From assembly GCF_002263495.1 (NCBI RefSeq), contig NZ_CP022753.1, positions 3,162,001 through 3,226,000 of the forward strand: a stretch of 64,000 nt of DNA, read 5' to 3'. Numbering within the stretch: position 1 is the first letter of the stretch; each line of letters starts with the position of its first letter. This DNA is from Nocardiopsis gilva YIM 90087. Lineage in GTDB: Bacteria > Actinomycetota > Actinomycetes > Streptosporangiales > Streptosporangiaceae. The notes beneath the pieces were generated by a model, which saw only the letters and a list, made by a program, of their open reading frames with translations, had not been told where the DNA came from and made no database searches. Positions 44,124-53,169 of the stretch are shown here, piece by piece. The position numbers and the translations under genes were made by a program.

Positions 44124-45560
44124 TCACGGATCGTTCTGGCTTGAGGCCGCCTGCTCGCCCTGGACGAAGCCGTCGAGGTCGGCGCTGATCCGCGCGGCCC
44201 TCTCCGATGAGTCCGTGGGTGTATGCGGTTCCGCACCCTCGTCCGTCGGTGGCATGTCCATCCCCTCGGCGATCCGCTGAGCGGTCTGGGAGCGGTTGGC
44301 GGTGCGGCGGGGTAGCCCGGCGGACGTGACCGGCGACCGGTCGCTGTCGCTGTGCGGGGCGTGACGACCCGTCGGCGACGCGGGGGGAGCGCTCGGCGAC
44401 ACCAGCGCGGGCATGGACGGCCGCGGCTCCTGCGTGGGGGCGCCGTACGGGGAGGACGCGCGCAGCAGCTCGGTCGGCACGATGACGAAGGCGCTGATGC
44501 CGCGGAACGCCCGCGACTCCAGTTGCACCTCGAAGCCGTGCTGCTGGGCGAGGAGGCTCACCACGTACAGGCCCATGTGCCGAATGACCTGCTCGTCCAG
44601 CACGGGCTTGCCGTTGAGCCGGTAGTTCAGGTCGTCGATCTGCTCCCTGGAGATGCCGATGCCCTCGTCCTCCACGGCCAGCAGGACGCGGCCGTCGGAC
44701 ATGCGCTGTCCGCTGATGACCACCTGGGCGTGCGCCGGCGACTTCGCCGTGGCGTTGTCCAGGAGTTCCGCGAGGAGGTGGCTGAGGTCGTCGGCGGCCG
44801 AGCCCGCCAGCGCGGTCGAGGGCAGGCGGCCCACCTGCACCCGGTCGTAGTCGCTGATCTCGGAGATGGCCGCACGAGCCACGTCGAGCAGCGGCACGGG
44901 GTCGGTGCGCGGGTCGTCGATCTCCTGCCCGGCGAGGACCAGCAGGTTCTCGCCGTTGCGGCGCATCCGGGTGGCGAGGTTGTCGATCTTGAACAACCGC
45001 TCGAGCAGGTCAGGGTCGTCGCTAGTTTCCTCCAAGTCCTCCACGACGGCCAGCAGGGAGTCGATGAGCGTGAGGTCGCGCATCGCGAGGTTGGCGAGGG
45101 TGTCGGTCATCAGTCGGGCCTGGCGCGCCGCGGCGGCGTCGATGGCCGTCTGCTCCGCTGCGGACGCGTGGTCGTACCCGGCCTGGCTGACGTGCTCGTC
45201 GAAGGCCGCGACCTGCGGGGCCGCCGGCTCCGGAATCGCCGTCTCCCGCGCGGCGCCCTGGTCGCGTCCGCCGTCGGGAGCGGACGCAGCCGGGGGAACC
45301 GCCGCTTCGGAGGGCGCCGACGGTGGGGGCGGCGCGGGGGGTGCGCCGGTTCTGGGCGCCGTGCCCTCACCGGCGGGTGTCACGGGCGGGGGCTGCGGAA
45401 CGGAGGCGGAGGGGGCGGATCCCCCGAGCCACGACATGAAGCGGCGCAGCCGCCCCTTGCGGGCCGCACCCTTTCTCCTCGTCTCCTGGCGTCCCTCCTT
45501 CCCCGGCGGTTGTGTTCGGGGCTGGTCGTCGCGACCGGCCGATGACGGCACCTCTGCCAC
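44124..45560 (-). CDS. cvnA: Conservon histidine-kinase-like ATPase CvnA, short soluble form
   Basis: A 478-residue protein. The dimerisation-like region has LTLIDSLLAVVEDLEET and DNLATRMRRNGENLLVLAG. The ATPase domain has the N-box LLAELLDNATAKSP and G-box VEDEGIGIS, as in CvnA proteins. Unlike typical CvnA (often above 800 residues with a nitrate-sensing extracellular domain, transmembrane segments and HAMP), this one has no membrane segment and only a basic then Pro/Ala-rich N terminus (residues 15-130). A phospho-accepting His in the canonical H-box is not evident, as is usual for CvnA. GTG 45560 has GGAGA about 6 nt upstream and is preferred to GTG 45575. It heads the cvnABCD operon. Confidence 0.93.
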   Translation of the reverse strand: MAEVPSSAGRDDQPRTQPPGKEGRQETRRKGAARKGRLRRFMSWLGGSAPSASVPQPPPVTPAGEGTAPRTGAPPAPPPPSAPSEAAVPPAASAPDGGRDQGAARETAIPEPAAPQVAAFDEHVSQAGYDHASAAEQTAIDAAAARQARLMTDTLANLAMRDLTLIDSLLAVVEDLEETSDDPDLLERLFKIDNLATRMRRNGENLLVLAGQEIDDPRTDPVPLLDVARAAISEISDYDRVQVGRLPSTALAGSAADDLSHLLAELLDNATAKSPAHAQVVISGQRMSDGRVLLAVEDEGIGISREQIDDLNYRLNGKPVLDEQVIRHMGLYVVSLLAQQHGFEVQLESRAFRGISAFVIVPTELLRASSPYGAPTQEPRPSMPALVSPSAPPASPTGRHAPHSDSDRSPVTSAGLPRRTANRSQTAQRIAEGMDMPPTDEGAEPHTPTDSSERAARISADLDGFVQGEQAASSQNDP

Positions 45561-46315
45561 GGCGCATCTCCTCACTCAGGGCTGTCCGCTCAGAAGCGGT
45601 CCGCTGACTCACCGCTCCGTCGGCGGTATGTCGTTGTTCGACGTTCGGGCCGCGACTGACCAAACCGGTCAAAGCATCATCGCGGCGTTGGCTGGCTTTA
45701 TGGGGTCACACGGTTGATTTCGGACGTAACAAATACAGAGGGCACTGAAAAGTGCCCGCCGGTGGTACGGACGACGGCATCGGTACACGCCGATGCGGGG
45801 TCTCCGTGTTGGCGGGGAAATGGCTCAGGGGGATTTCAGACACCAGGTGCGCCGAATGATCGGATACCCGGAATTCAACTACCTGGCATTCCAGCCGAAG
45901 GTGAACCGACCCGGTGGCTGACGTGTTCTCGCCGCCCCGGCTTTCAACGGCCGAGAACGATGATGCGCGCCTCCACCTGTCTGGCCGGTCCGTGCGGCGC
46001 CGACACCGAACCCGGAGGTCCTTCCCCGGTTGGGCCGGGGACGTTCGATCCCGTCACCGCAACACCTAACGTCATAGAATGCACAAATCCTCGGAGCGCG
46101 GGCGTGACCTCCGAAGAGGCCGACGACCGCGCAAAGTACCGGTCGTTCTGCACCTGCTGTTCTGCGTGGCTCAGAACAGTACCCCCGCATCAGGGGCGCG
46201 CTCAGGCGTTTCCGTATATTTCCGGGGTCGATTTGCCGGTCCGTCCGAGATTCATTCCGACGCGGCGTCATGACCAGGTATGACGATTGCGAGGGGGAGG
46301 GTGGGGGAGGAATCG
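45561..46315. other. Long upstream region of the conservon
   Basis: A gap of about 750 bp holding the cvnABCD promoter. Visible structures are TGACC-N5-GGTCA (45657-45671), an imperfect dyad about 100 bp before cvnA, and a 7-bp hairpin GGGCACT-GAAA-AGTGCCC (45740-45757). The GC content is lower than in coding DNA. A plus-strand open frame over 45714-46283 has no recognisable protein features. No gene is called. Confidence 0.5.
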
Positions 46316-46344
46316 CCGCGGTTACCGCGGAGCCGTAACCGCGG
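46316..46344 (-). terminator. Terminator hairpin after the binding-protein gene
   Basis: A 10-bp perfect stem CCGCGGTTAC/GTAACCGCGG with a 9-nt loop begins about 15 bp past the stop of the membrane-anchored binding protein on the minus strand. Confidence 0.7.
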
Positions 46345-46359
46345 CCGTGCGGTGCGCGG

Positions 46360-47850
46360 CTATTCCGCCGGTGTGACGTAGGGGTCGCCTTCGACGGCCT
46401 TCACCTCATCGGGTCCGCGCACCTCGATGACCGGGATGACCTTGCCGCCGGGGTTGCCGTTGCCTTCCTGGGTGAAGCTCAGCGTGCCGCTCGCGCCCGG
46501 GACCGGGTGCGCGGTATGGAGGAGGAGCAGCGCGTCGTACACGTCCATCGGTCGCAGTCCCTCCCCCTCCACCGGCTGGGCGATGCGGACCGCCGAGACA
46601 GCCGTGGCCATCGCGTCGTGGTGCATGACCGCGTAGCCGTCGTCCAGGGCGTCGGAATCGCGGCCGACGAACCTCGTGTAGGCGGAGAGGAAGGCAGGGA
46701 AGTACTCGGGGGCCTCATCCGGGTTCTCCGACCAGTCCGGGTCGGTGGCCGACGCGTAGACGAGGGTGACATTGCCCTTCTTCAGCTTCTCCAGGGCCTC
46801 CTCGTCCTTCAGGATGGACAGTCCCGTCACTGAGAAGACCACGGTCAGCGGGTCGTTGCGGCAGACCCGCACAGAGAGCGAGTCGATGAACGTGTGCAGG
46901 TCCTGGGTGCGTCCGGCGTAGACGACCATGTCGGGATCGGCGGTGCAGATGTTGCGTGTGATCGCGTCGAACAGGCCGGCACGCGGGGTTTCGCCGAGCG
47001 TCGATCCGCGGAACGGCAGCGCTGGGAAGTCCTTGAACATGCCGGACAGCTCCCGCTCGTAGGCCTCGCGCAAGGTCGCGACGAAGAGGTCCGGATCGTT
47101 CGAGTCGTTGACCAGGATGGCCGACTCCAGGTCCTTCTGATCATCGATATAGGCGTCCAGCGCGTCCACGTACTGGCTGTTGCTGGGCGAGGCCCGCAAC
47201 AGGCCGGGGAACCCGTTGTAGTCCAGTCCGTCGGCGGTGACGACCGCCGAGACCATGGGGATCTGCCGGTCGGAGAAGTACTGCGCCGCCTCCTCGGTGG
47301 CGGTGATGCTCACTCCCAGGCCGATCACCGCGACCAGCGGGGCTTCGTCCTCGGTCATCTCGACGAGTTCCTGCGCCACCGGTTCCCACTGCGCCTGGTG
47401 GCTGCCCTCGTTGGCCAGGTACAGCTGGGTCAGCGGCAGCTGATCGCCGAGTTCCACACCGTGGTTGGCGCGCATCTGCGCGACGTAGGCGCCCTCCAAC
47501 GAGCTGCGCACCCGCCAGGTGTCCATCGGACTCTTCTCCGTCGGCGTCAGGGTGGTCAGCAGCGCCACCTTGACGGAGGGCTTGGACTGCCAGGCGACCC
47601 GGTCGTTCTCCGCCTTGATCCGCTGCTGGATCTCGTCGAACCTGCGGTCGAACACGAACGAGCCGTCGGTGACCCCGACGCACTGGCCGTCGACGAGGGA
47701 GGTGTCGGACCCCGGGCCGCCGCACATCACGGAGGGGGCCACCCACACGGCGACGCCCACCAGCAGGACGGCCGCCACAGCGATCGCGGCCCGCCGCAGC
47801 CAGGTCCGTCGGGGCGGGGGAGTGGGAGTGAAGGGGCTGGGGGCGTTCAT
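46360..47850 (-). CDS. Membrane-anchored periplasmic-binding-fold (type I PBP) protein
   Basis: A 496-residue protein. Residues 1-18 are Pro-rich and cytoplasmic, residues 19-40 are a transmembrane helix (AAIAVAAVLLVGVAVW), and residues 45-496 are extracellular. The conserved CGGPGSD and GQCVGVTDG segments hold two cysteines (43 and 57) that may pair. The rest has the alternating beta-alpha pattern of Leu/Ile/Val-type binding proteins: VKVALLTTLTP, VAVIGLGVSIT, IPMVSAVVTADG, VVYAGRTQD. No ABC permease or ATPase accompanies it, so it is likely a ligand sensor rather than a transporter component. It follows the STAND ATPase gene by 84 bp on the same strand, and the cvn operon lies downstream. 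Confidence 0.9.
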   Translation of the reverse strand: MNAPSPFTPTPPPRRTWLRRAAIAVAAVLLVGVAVWVAPSVMCGGPGSDTSLVDGQCVGVTDGSFVFDRRFDEIQQRIKAENDRVAWQSKPSVKVALLTTLTPTEKSPMDTWRVRSSLEGAYVAQMRANHGVELGDQLPLTQLYLANEGSHQAQWEPVAQELVEMTEDEAPLVAVIGLGVSITATEEAAQYFSDRQIPMVSAVVTADGLDYNGFPGLLRASPSNSQYVDALDAYIDDQKDLESAILVNDSNDPDLFVATLREAYERELSGMFKDFPALPFRGSTLGETPRAGLFDAITRNICTADPDMVVYAGRTQDLHTFIDSLSVRVCRNDPLTVVFSVTGLSILKDEEALEKLKKGNVTLVYASATDPDWSENPDEAPEYFPAFLSAYTRFVGRDSDALDDGYAVMHHDAMATAVSAVRIAQPVEGEGLRPMDVYDALLLLHTAHPVPGASGTLSFTQEGNGNPGGKVIPVIEVRGPDEVKAVEGDPYVTPAE

Positions 47851-47934
47851 GTTCCGCGCTGCTCCTCGGGGTTGGAAAGGTGACCACGCTGGGACTCGGG
47901 GATGCGGGGAGGGCGGTTCAGTGCGAGGGGCGGT

Positions 47935-50022
47935 TCACGACCACAGGTGTGCCAGCCGGTCGTGCGTTTCGGCGGCGGTGAAAAGCTCGGCCGGGCTGTG
48001 CGGGGAGCCGAGCGCCAGGGCCCGGTAGTCGGCGGCGATCTGCTCATGGAGGTGGCGGCGTTCCGGACCGGTGAACGGGTCGGCGGCGAGCCACAGAGCG
48101 GCGACGAGGCGCCGGATCTGCAGGGCGAACGGCAGGCCGTCCGCGGAGGCCGATTCCCCGTCCTCCGCGGCCTGCGCCAGCAGCGCGTGCACGTGCTCGA
48201 TGGGCGCGGGCCGGTCCAACCCGACCTCGGAGCGGGGAGCGAGCGTGACGGCGGTCAGCAGCCCGTTCCACGTGCGCGCCTCCGCACCTTCCGCGGCGCC
48301 GAAAGCGGTGCCGTCCGGCGGTGGCGCCACCGCGCCCGTCGCACCGTGGCCCTTGTCGAAGCGCTCCGTCAGTTCCCCGGCGACGAACCCCAGGTCACCG
48401 ACGGCCAGCGCGTAGTAGAGCAGGCCGACGAGGTCGTCCCGGCGCCGGGCCTCCGCGTGCAGCCAGCCGAAGACCTGCGACCAGTTCGTCTTGGTGTTGG
48501 GCCCGCGCCGGGCGAGCCGTCGCAGCAGCAGGCGGCGCAGCAGGGCCTCCCCGCCGGTGCCGTGGGCGAACCGCGGAGTCGGCCGCCGGAGTTCGGCGCG
48601 GTCCCGGTAGGCGGGCTGAACCAGCTGGCTCGTCTGCGCCAGCCGAAGCGCGTCATCGCCGGTGCGCGCGGCGGCGCAGGTGGTCATCGCGTGGACGAGG
48701 CCCTTGGGGACGGTGGTGTTGCCCGGGACGCCGAGAAGCTCGCGGAACAGCCGGTTCTCCTGCTGGACCGTGGGGAACGCCGGAGCGTCGTCGGAGGCAC
48801 CGGCCAGGACCCGGGCCAGGCTCTGCCGGGGTGACATGCGGGCGATCGTGTCGAGCAGCAGCCGCGTGGACCCGGGGTGCCCGCTGGTGAATCCGTGGAT
48901 GATCTTGGCGCTGTGCCGGTCGGTTCTGGCGCTGAGACCCGCCCGTGTGATCAGGGTGTCGGTCTCCTCCTCGGTGAGGTCGCTGAGCACGTACCGCGCC
49001 CAGTCCGGGGGACGGTCCCCGGGGCCCGGGCGGGGCCGGGCGGCCTCGACCGGGATGTTGGTGCTGATGGTGACCGTGACGTCGTCCGGCAGCGCCCACA
49101 GCAGCGGGCCGCGGCTGGTCGCCACGATGGTCAGCGCTCCGTACCGGTCGTCGATCTCGGTCGTGCGGCGCACTCGGGCGAGGTGGTCGAGGAAGCCGCG
49201 GCCGGGTTCCTCGTCGACGTTGTCCAGCAGGACCACCGGTGTCAGCAGCCAGGACGCTGAACGCCCGCCGTGGGCGAAGGCGTCGCGGAGGTCGGCGAGG
49301 AAGGCCGCGCACAGGACGTCGGCCGCCTGGTCACGGCCGCCATCGTGGTGTGGTGCGTTCCACTGCTGGTTGAGCTGCACGAGGGCGTCGATCGGATCGT
49401 CGGTGTAGCCCTGGTCGCGGTGCCCGTACCAGTCCTGGTGGCGGCCGAGGAACGGACGGCTGCTGAGGGTCCAGGAGGTCAGCGCGCCGACGGCGGTGGC
49501 GACCGGACGGCCGAATGCGCGGGTGGCGACATTTCCGGTGAGCGGCTCGACGGGGAGGGAGACGATATCGTCGGCGGTCTCGCGGAGGAGTTCTTCGATC
49601 CGGTCGAGCTTGCGGTGTTTCTTGATTTCGGCGATGACCTGTTCCCGCGCCCCGTTGCGGTCCGTGTGACTGAGGTCCAGGCGCAGCACCAATTGGCCGA
49701 TGATCATGCGGGGGAAGTTCAGTCGGCCGTAGTTGGGCGTGTGGCGGCTCAATTCGAAGGCGAGGGCGGACAGGACTTTCGCCACGTCGGCCTGCGGCGT
49801 GTGCTGGAAGTCGATATAGGCGTAGGGCACTTGCTGGTGCAGGAGGCCGGCGATGTGGTCGAGTAGCGCGGACTTTCCGATGCCCTGCATACCTTCGAAC
49901 ACCAGGATCGGCCGTCGCGCGCCCATAGGGGACCCATCGGGCCCCGGACGGGTCATGAGATGCCGGATGACCGCGATCGCATGTTCACGCCCGACAATCC
50001 ATCGGCTGTCCGGATTCACCAC
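47935..50022 (-). CDS. STAND-like P-loop ATPase
   Basis: A 695-residue ATPase. Walker A is EGMQGIGKSALL (Lys50, Ser51), Walker B TPVVLLDNVDEE (Asp267), and the sensor-1-like motif IVATSRGP (about 301-305), all typical of STAND-class NTPases. The C-terminal 350 residues are helical, with VLSDLTEEETDTLITRAG resembling a winged-helix/helical lid region. No TPR, WD or enzymatic effector domain is obvious and there is no membrane segment. The start GTG 50022 or GTG 50019 is preceded by GAGGA. It is upstream of the membrane-anchored binding protein (84 bp) and likely forms a two-gene unit. STAND proteins are signal-activated switches; the ligand and output here are unknown. Confidence 0.88.
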   Translation of the reverse strand: MVNPDSRWIVGREHAIAVIRHLMTRPGPDGSPMGARRPILVFEGMQGIGKSALLDHIAGLLHQQVPYAYIDFQHTPQADVAKVLSALAFELSRHTPNYGRLNFPRMIIGQLVLRLDLSHTDRNGAREQVIAEIKKHRKLDRIEELLRETADDIVSLPVEPLTGNVATRAFGRPVATAVGALTSWTLSSRPFLGRHQDWYGHRDQGYTDDPIDALVQLNQQWNAPHHDGGRDQAADVLCAAFLADLRDAFAHGGRSASWLLTPVVLLDNVDEEPGRGFLDHLARVRRTTEIDDRYGALTIVATSRGPLLWALPDDVTVTISTNIPVEAARPRPGPGDRPPDWARYVLSDLTEEETDTLITRAGLSARTDRHSAKIIHGFTSGHPGSTRLLLDTIARMSPRQSLARVLAGASDDAPAFPTVQQENRLFRELLGVPGNTTVPKGLVHAMTTCAAARTGDDALRLAQTSQLVQPAYRDRAELRRPTPRFAHGTGGEALLRRLLLRRLARRGPNTKTNWSQVFGWLHAEARRRDDLVGLLYYALAVGDLGFVAGELTERFDKGHGATGAVAPPPDGTAFGAAEGAEARTWNGLLTAVTLAPRSEVGLDRPAPIEHVHALLAQAAEDGESASADGLPFALQIRRLVAALWLAADPFTGPERRHLHEQIAADYRALALGSPHSPAELFTAAETHDRLAHLWS

Positions 50023-50627
50023 ATCCTCATTCAGGTTGTCCGTATTCTGGAGGAATAAACGATAATATCGATTGCGTGGGTGAATGTGTGCGACCTATGC
50101 GAAATCGACATGATCAATCCATGCTCAACTTTGATGACCTGGGCGTTCAAGGCGTCGGGGTGTCCGCATCCGGTCGTCAATGGACGCGTCGCAGATCCGA
50201 TGGGATGTTTGGTGGAATCGATACATCGGAGCGCTCTATTCGCAAGGAAGAGAAACAAATGTGGCGCCTGGTGTCACGCGAGGCGATTTATTGCCCGTCC
50301 ATCGTGATCATCCGGAACACCCGTGCGGGGTTCTCGCAGGCCTCGGCCGGGCGCCCGCAGGGGCGGGGAAACCCGCGCGGCCCCGGTGGGAGGACTGTCG
50401 GCGCCCCCGAGGATGGGGGCCGGTGCCGCCGGGGTTGGACGGGGCCGCATACACTGATCTGTGACCACCGGGTCGTCTGAGGCCAGTGGTCACGCGGGTG
50501 CTACCGGACCCGCCGCGATGACATGCGGTGACAAACGGCGCGAATGCGAACGAACTGCAAACCAACACCGCGGTTGGCGCGTCCCACATGGCATCAACGC
50601 AACGTCGAACCCCAGCGGAGGTGGATC
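50023..50627. other. Intergenic region upstream of the STAND ATPase gene
   Basis: A 605-bp divergent gap between the minus-strand STAND gene and the plus-strand aminotransferase gene. It includes an AT-rich patch (GATAATATCG, 50061-50070) that could be a -10 region for either strand, and GGAGGAATAAACG on the plus strand that leads into no convincing gene. Nothing else is evident. Confidence 0.45.
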
Positions 50628-51956
50628 GTGTCCCAAGATCCCCGAGAACCCCACCGGCAGCCCTCGACACAGGGCTCGCGGATCGACCCCTACGTCGGCA
50701 CCTACGCCGCACGCGCACAGGGGATGGTGGCCTCGGAGGTCCGGGCACTCTTCGCCGTCGCATCGCGTCCCGAAGTGGTCTCCCTCGCAGGCGGTATGCC
50801 CAACGTCAGCGCGCTGCCGCTGGACCGCATCGGCGAGATCGTGCAGGAGGTCGTGGCCGAGCAGGGCCCCACGGCGCTGCAGTACGGCTCCGCCCAGGGC
50901 GACGCGGTCCTGCGTGAGCAGATCTGCGAGGTGATGAGCCTCGAAGGGATCGAGGCCGACGCCGACGACGTCATCGTCACCGTCGGCTCCCAGCAGGCCC
51001 TCGACCTCGTCACCCGCGTCTTCGTCGACCCCGGTGACGTCGTGCTGTGCGAGGCGCCCACCTACGTCACCGCCATCAACACCTTCGCCGCCTTCCAGGC
51101 CGACATCCGGCACATCGCCATCGACGACGACGGCGTGATCCCGGAGGCGCTGGAGGAGACGCTGGCCCGGCTCACCGCCGAGGGGCGCACGGTCAAGTTC
51201 TTCTACACCATCCCCAACTTCCAGAACCCCGGCGGCGTCACCCTGAGCTCCGAGCGCCGCCGCCGCGTTCTGGAGATCTGCCAGCGCTACGGGCTGCTGG
51301 TGCTGGAGGACAACCCCTACGGCCTGCTGCGCTACGAGGGCGATCCCGAGCGGCCCCTGCGCGCCGACGCGCCCGACAACGTCATCTATCTCGGCTCCTT
51401 CTCCAAGACGCTCTCGCCAGGGTTCCGCATCGGATGGGCGCTGGCGCCCTCGGCGGTGCGCGCCAAGCTCGTTCTTGCCGCCGAGTCCGCGATGCTCAGC
51501 CACTCCACCTTCAACCAGATGGTCGTGGGGCGCTACCTGTCCACCCACCCGTGGCGCGAGCAGATCAAGGACTTCAACGAGATGTACCGGGAGCGCCGCG
51601 ACGCCATGTTCGGCGCGCTGGACGCGCTCATGCCGGCCGGGACCACCTGGACCCGCCCCGAAGGCGGCTTCTTCGTCTGGGTCACCCTGCCCGAGGGGCT
51701 CGACGCCAAGGCCATGCTGCCGCGCGCCGTGAGCGAGCGCGTCGCCTATGTCCCGGGCACCGGGTTCTACGCCGGGGACGAGGGGCACCGCCACATGCGC
51801 CTGTCGTTCTGCTACCCGACGCCGGAGCAGATCCGCGAGGGCGTGCGGCGGCTCGTCGGTGTGATCAAGAGCGAGACGTCGCTGCGTGATACGTTCGGCA
51901 GCACGTCGGTCCCGCCCACCAGCGGCAGTGACGCACCGACGCCCGATATCCCCTGA
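50628..51956 (+). CDS. PLP-dependent aminotransferase (2-aminoadipate/LysN-like)
   Basis: A 442-residue fold-type I aminotransferase. The PLP Lys is in GSFSKTLSPGFRIGW, with VSLAGGMP at the N terminus, ALQYGSAQGDAVLREQ, and IPNFQNPGG. It lacks an HTH, so it is not a MocR regulator. Sequence fits the LysN/2-aminoadipate or aromatic aminotransferase subgroup. GTG 50628 has GGAGG 6 nt upstream. The downstream ATP-grasp ligase is only 56 bp away, so the two are probably co-transcribed. Substrate not certain. Confidence 0.95.
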   Translation: MSQDPREPHRQPSTQGSRIDPYVGTYAARAQGMVASEVRALFAVASRPEVVSLAGGMPNVSALPLDRIGEIVQEVVAEQGPTALQYGSAQGDAVLREQICEVMSLEGIEADADDVIVTVGSQQALDLVTRVFVDPGDVVLCEAPTYVTAINTFAAFQADIRHIAIDDDGVIPEALEETLARLTAEGRTVKFFYTIPNFQNPGGVTLSSERRRRVLEICQRYGLLVLEDNPYGLLRYEGDPERPLRADAPDNVIYLGSFSKTLSPGFRIGWALAPSAVRAKLVLAAESAMLSHSTFNQMVVGRYLSTHPWREQIKDFNEMYRERRDAMFGALDALMPAGTTWTRPEGGFFVWVTLPEGLDAKAMLPRAVSERVAYVPGTGFYAGDEGHRHMRLSFCYPTPEQIREGVRRLVGVIKSETSLRDTFGSTSVPPTSGSDAPTPDIP

Positions 51957-52012
51957 CCCGCAAGGCGCGATCCGCCGTGGTGACATCAGCAGGACAGAAG
52001 GAAGGCAGGACC

Positions 52013-52963
52013 GTGGCCGATCTCGACCGTGTGCTCGTACTCGCGGGTGGGATGTCGCCCGAGCACGAGGTCAGTGTGCGCTCGGGGCGACGCGTCGCCG
52101 AGGCGCTGCGCCGCCTCGACATCGAAGTTCAGGTCGCCGACGTCGACTCGGGGCTGCTCGGCATGCTCCGCAACGACCCGCCGCAGGTCGTCTTCCCGGT
52201 ACTGCACGGCGCCTTGGGTGAGGACGGAGCGGTCCGGGAGATCCTGGAGCTCAGCGGCCTCCCCTATGTCGGCGCACCGCCCCAGGCGTGCCGGGTGGCG
52301 TTCGCCAAGCCGACGGCCAAGGCGCTGGTGGCCGAGCAAGGCGTGGCGGTGCCGCGGGGCGTGACCCTGCCGAAGTCGGCCTTCCACGACCTGGGCGCGC
52401 CCGCGCTGCTGGAGCGCATCGTGGCGACGCTCGGGGAGTCCCTGTTCGTCAAGCCCGACCAGGGCGGCTCGGCCTTCGGCGCGACCCCGGTCGACTCGGC
52501 CGAGGAGCTGTCGGCGGCGCTGGTGAGCTGCTTCGCCTACGGCGACACGGCCCTGATCGAGGAGCGCTTGCGCGGCACCGAGATCGCGGTCAGTGTCCTG
52601 GACACCGGCGACGGGCCGGTGGCGCTTCCGCCGGTGGAGATCGTGCCGGACGGCGGCGTGTACGACTACGCGGCGCGCTACACGGCCGGACGCACGGAGT
52701 TCTTCTGCCCGGCGCGACTCGACGAGGAGACCGTTCAGGCCGCCGCGGAGGCCGCACTGACGGCCCACCGCGCACTGGGCCTGCGCGACCTGTCGCGGAC
52801 CGACCTGGTGGTGGACGACAAGGGCACGGTGCGCTTCCTGGAGGTCAACGTCGCCCCGGGGATGACCGAGACGTCCACGTTCCCGATGGCGGTCGAGGCC
52901 GCCGACCGCGACTTCGCGCTCACCTGCCGCGAACTCGCCCACCGCGCGATGCTGCGCGGCTGA
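52013..52963 (+). CDS. D-alanine-D-alanine ligase-like ATP-grasp enzyme
   Basis: A 316-residue ATP-grasp ligase. The N terminus VLVLAGGMSPEHEVSVRSG matches the Ddl motif (GGxSxEHEVS). The ATP-binding lysine is in LFVKPDQGGSAFG, and the metal-binding end is FLEVNVAPGMTETSTFP. It would ligate two amino acids with ATP, perhaps D-alanines for peptidoglycan, but it is shorter and more divergent than the usual Ddl, so a dipeptide-type or secondary ligase is possible. GTG 52013 follows GGAAGGCAGGACC; GTG 51977 is an alternative. It is followed by the strongest terminator of the window. Confidence 0.9.
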   Translation: MADLDRVLVLAGGMSPEHEVSVRSGRRVAEALRRLDIEVQVADVDSGLLGMLRNDPPQVVFPVLHGALGEDGAVREILELSGLPYVGAPPQACRVAFAKPTAKALVAEQGVAVPRGVTLPKSAFHDLGAPALLERIVATLGESLFVKPDQGGSAFGATPVDSAEELSAALVSCFAYGDTALIEERLRGTEIAVSVLDTGDGPVALPPVEIVPDGGVYDYAARYTAGRTEFFCPARLDEETVQAAAEAALTAHRALGLRDLSRTDLVVDDKGTVRFLEVNVAPGMTETSTFPMAVEAADRDFALTCRELAHRAMLRG

Positions 52964-53004
52964 TCACCCGGCCTGCGAGCGCCGCAGGCGCCCCATAGCG
53001 ACAC

Positions 53005-53048
53005 AAGGGGCTGGTGGGTGGCTCATCTGAGCCACCCACCAGCCCCTT
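53005..53048. terminator. Strong rho-independent terminator
   Basis: A perfect 21-bp stem with a 2-nt loop (TC), arms starting AAGGGGCTGG and ending CCAGCCCCTT, is followed by further T residues (CCCCTTTT). It lies 41 bp after the ATP-grasp stop and probably ends that operon. On the minus strand it has an A-tract equivalent and may also work in reverse. Confidence 0.9.
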
Positions 53049-53092
53049 TTCGTGTGCCCGCGAACCCCATCGAAATTGCGTCTGGTCATTCG

Positions 53093-53117
53093 CGTACGCC
53101 GTACGGTACAGTGTACG
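53093..53117. promoter_or_regulatory. Cluster of GTAC dyads upstream of the NTF2-like gene
   Basis: Four GTAC tetramers lie within 23 bp (53094-53116). CGTAC at 53100-53104 and GTACG at 53113-53117 form a dyad with an 8-bp spacer. It is about 53 bp before the ATG at 53170, so it may be an operator or part of the promoter. No adjacent TetR-type regulator is present. Confidence 0.3.
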
Positions 53118-53169
53118 ATCTGGCGCGGGCGGACGAGTGTGCCGCGTGGCGCTTTCGGAAAGGTGGAGC

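Noticed and set aside
45714-46283. Plus-strand open frame in the conservon upstream region
   Set aside because: No ribosome binding site, low-complexity sequence and no recognisable fold; treated as non-coding.
50076-50480. Plus-strand open frame in the STAND upstream region
   Set aside because: The GGAGGAATAAACG site upstream looked promising, but the predicted protein has no fold-like pattern and becomes low complexity.
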